Below the pieces are notes generated by a model. That model saw only the letters and a program-made list of their open reading frames with translations, had not been told where the DNA came from and ran no database searches. Positions 43,365 through 45,164 of a stretch of DNA of 45,164 nt are shown here, in pieces. Within the stretch, counting starts at the first letter, position 1; every line of letters starts with the position of its first letter. This DNA is from an uncultured Granulosicoccaceae bacterium. Its GTDB lineage: Bacteria; Pseudomonadota; Gammaproteobacteria; Granulosicoccales; Granulosicoccaceae. Where the stretch lies: the NCBI GenBank assembly GCA_938035125.1, contig CALHNS010000043.1:1-45164 (forward strand), in the 5' to 3' direction. Position numbers and translations under genes: made by a program.

Positions 43365-45164
43365 ATGTACGCGACATGTCCTAGCGGGATAGCGGCGCTG
43401 CTTGCGGATGAATTGAAAGCCCTTGGTGCAGCCAAGGTGAGTGTTGCTGGAGCGGGTGTGCAATTTACTGGTGGTGCCGGCATTGCCTACCGGGCCTGCC
43501 ATTGGAGCCGATTAGCAAATCGTTTGTTGTTGCCTATTCATTCAGGCCCCGCAGCCTCTCCAGAAGAGCTGTACAGCACCGTGCAGTCGGTGGATTGGTC
43601 TGAACACATGCGCGTAGAAGATACGCTGGCCATTGACGGTTTTACGGCAAAGTCTTCGATTACCCACTCTAAGTATGCGGCACTAACCGTAAAAGATGCC
43701 ATTGTGGATCAGTTTCGAGAGGCCTGTGGTGAACGGCCCAATGTGCAAACGGAACAGCCTTCGCTTCGAGTGAACGCGTATGTGTTTCGTGACAAAGTGC
43801 GGTTGGCCGTCGATTTATCTGGTGAAGGTTTGCACAGGCGTGGGTACCGTCAAGCACAAGGTCCAGCGCCGTTGAAGGAAAATCTAGCGGCCGCCATGTT
43901 AATGCAGGCCAATTGGTTAGAACGTGCAAAATCGGGCGAGCCCTTGGTTGATCCTATGTGTGGTTCAGGAACTTTACTGATAGAAGCTGCACTGATGGCG
44001 CGCGACATACCCCCTGGCAGGCTACGTAGCTATTACGGGTTTTTAGGTTGGGCAGGGCACGATGAATCCATCTGGCAGGAATGTTTAGACGAGGCAGAGC
44101 AGCGCATGGCATCGGGTGCCAATAATGAATTGCCAGCGTTGCTAGGTGCCGATCGAGACGCGGTTGCAGTTGGTGCCGCTGTATCGAATGCAAAGAGTGC
44201 AGGGGTAGAAGGTGATATTCAATTTCATCGCCAAAGCCTCGATGCTCGCATTCCAAATAAGCCAGAGCGTTCAGGATTATTGATGTCAAACCCGCCTTAT
44301 GGTGTGCGTGTTCATGACGATCAAGGTCTTTATGAAAAAATTGGAGTGCAGTTAAGTCGTGAGTATGCCGGTTGGGCTTGCTCGTTGTTGGTGGCATCCC
44401 GCCAAGCTATTAAGCGTTCTCGCTTGCCGTTGAAATCGGCGCTTGCGTTTCAAAATGGCGGAATCGATTGCGATGTGATGTCGGGCGATATTCCTCGAAC
44501 AAAAACTCAAGCGGTTGATACAGCAGGGTTTAAAAATCGAATAAAGAAAAACCAAAAGCATTTACGTAAGTGGCTTGAGAAAAGCGATGTGTTCGCTCAT
44601 CGTATTTATGATGCTGATTTGCCTGAATTTGCTATGGCAATTGATGTGTACGACTGCGATGCACGCTATGTAGTTGTTCAGGAATACGAAGCCCCCTCAA
44701 CGGTGAATGTGGCCATGGCCGATCAGCGCCGGCAAGCGGCTCTGGATGTGTTACCGAACTTATTGGAAGTAACACCATCACGAGTGTTCTTAAAGTTGCG
44801 CCGCCAGCAAGAGGGCAGTACTCAATACACTCGCCAAGATGATTCGCGTGTGCTTGCTATTTTGGACGAGCCTCAAGGCAAGGTGGAATTGAATTTTAGT
44901 GATTACCTTGATACCGGCTTGTTTTTAGATCATCGAGTGTTGCGAAACCATTTGTTTTTAAATGCTAAGGGCAAAAAGTTATTGAATTTGTTCGCTTATA
45001 CCGCCACTTTATCGGTGGCTGCAGCCAATGGCGGTGCTGAATCTTCTGTGTCGGTAGATTTATCAAAGCGATACTGTGAATGGGCTTGTCGTAATTTTGA
45101 ACTTAATGGCTTCCCTGGTGATGAGCATCAAGTTATTCGCGCCGATGTGATGGATTGGATTGAA
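43365..45164 (+). CDS. rlmL: 23S rRNA (guanine) methyltransferase RlmL/RlmKL, C-terminus cut by window edge
   Basis: Bifunctional methyltransferase modifying G2445 (N2) and G2069 (N7) in 23S rRNA. The frame runs open for 600 codons to the right edge with no stop. Start ATG 43365 (MYATCPSGIAALLADELKALGA) fits the E. coli N-terminus; GTG 43344 is an in-frame alternative. An N-terminal THUMP-type region (about 40-160) is followed by the RlmL domain with DPMCGSGTLLIEAA (about 196) and catalytic NPPYG (309-313). The RlmK domain begins after YDADLPEFAMAIDVY and shows FSDYLDTGLFLDHR and LLNLFAYTATLSVAAA. About 100 residues should lie beyond the window. Confidence 0.94.
   Translation, partial: MYATCPSGIAALLADELKALGAAKVSVAGAGVQFTGGAGIAYRACHWSRLANRLLLPIHSGPAASPEELYSTVQSVDWSEHMRVEDTLAIDGFTAKSSITHSKYAALTVKDAIVDQFREACGERPNVQTEQPSLRVNAYVFRDKVRLAVDLSGEGLHRRGYRQAQGPAPLKENLAAAMLMQANWLERAKSGEPLVDPMCGSGTLLIEAALMARDIPPGRLRSYYGFLGWAGHDESIWQECLDEAEQRMASGANNELPALLGADRDAVAVGAAVSNAKSAGVEGDIQFHRQSLDARIPNKPERSGLLMSNPPYGVRVHDDQGLYEKIGVQLSREYAGWACSLLVASRQAIKRSRLPLKSALAFQNGGIDCDVMSGDIPRTKTQAVDTAGFKNRIKKNQKHLRKWLEKSDVFAHRIYDADLPEFAMAIDVYDCDARYVVVQEYEAPSTVNVAMADQRRQAALDVLPNLLEVTPSRVFLKLRRQQEGSTQYTRQDDSRVLAILDEPQGKVELNFSDYLDTGLFLDHRVLRNHLFLNAKGKKLLNLFAYTATLSVAAANGGAESSVSVDLSKRYCEWACRNFELNGFPGDEHQVIRADVMDWIE

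Noticed and set aside
43669..44561. Three minus-strand frames at the right end
   Set aside because: They are antisense to rlmL, which matches its family along the full 600 visible residues.

Overview
The window reads as ordinary chromosome of a Gram-negative bacterium, most likely a heterotrophic, aerobic gammaproteobacterium. The clues are RapA, a fused RlmKL-type 23S rRNA methyltransferase, FadJ/FadI-type beta-oxidation enzymes, ETF plus ETF-quinone oxidoreductase, outer-membrane proteins and a GlyGly-CTERM-like protein tail. Species cannot be named from the sequence. I see no rRNA, tRNA, CRISPR array, transposase, integrase or phage gene. Genes are densely packed, with many 4-bp ATGA stop/start overlaps.

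Layout. (1) 1-6330, purine salvage and uptake: a clipped minus-strand ORF at the left edge, guanine deaminase (minus), and divergently a BMP-type ABC importer (ATPase, two permeases, binding protein) closed by a strong bidirectional terminator. (2) 6408-16137, eight minus-strand genes in close series. Transcribed first are a membrane flippase, a formyltransferase and a polysaccharide deacetylase, probably a surface-glycan module. Then come RapA, exonuclease III, an MFS transporter, an AEC transporter and a thioredoxin-like protein. (3) 16380-27911, plus strand: class I photolyase, a DUF1223 secreted protein, a small outer-membrane barrel, a Big2-type lipoprotein, and a complete MoxR / DUF58 / DUF4381 / VWA / VWA / TPR / BatD (Bat-like) operon. 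(4) 27993-37151, plus strand, mainly beta-oxidation: FadJ-like and FadI-like enzymes, a SIMPL protein, a fungal-type cytosine deaminase, EtfB-EtfA, a DmdC-like acyl-CoA dehydrogenase and an enoyl-CoA hydratase. (5) 37210-43220, minus strand: an NHL beta-propeller protein with a GlyGly-CTERM-like tail, GloB and GloA, a previously uncalled 43-residue membrane miniprotein, ETF-QO and a beta-CASP RNA nuclease. (6) 43365 to the right edge, plus strand: rlmL, cut by the window end.

How it fits together. The acyl-CoA dehydrogenase passes electrons to EtfAB and then to ETF-QO and the quinone pool, while FadJ/FadI and the hydratase complete the cycle to acetyl-CoA. GloA and GloB detoxify methylglyoxal through glutathione. 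Guanine deaminase and its divergent importer, and separately the cytosine deaminase, point to nucleobase scavenging. The Bat-like operon probably acts at the inner membrane and periplasm. No single locus is clearly a new defence or mobile system. The best leads are the miniprotein at 39792-39923, the fungal-type cytosine deaminase paired with a SIMPL protein, the flippase-formyltransferase-deacetylase trio, and the sorting-signal-like tail at 37210.
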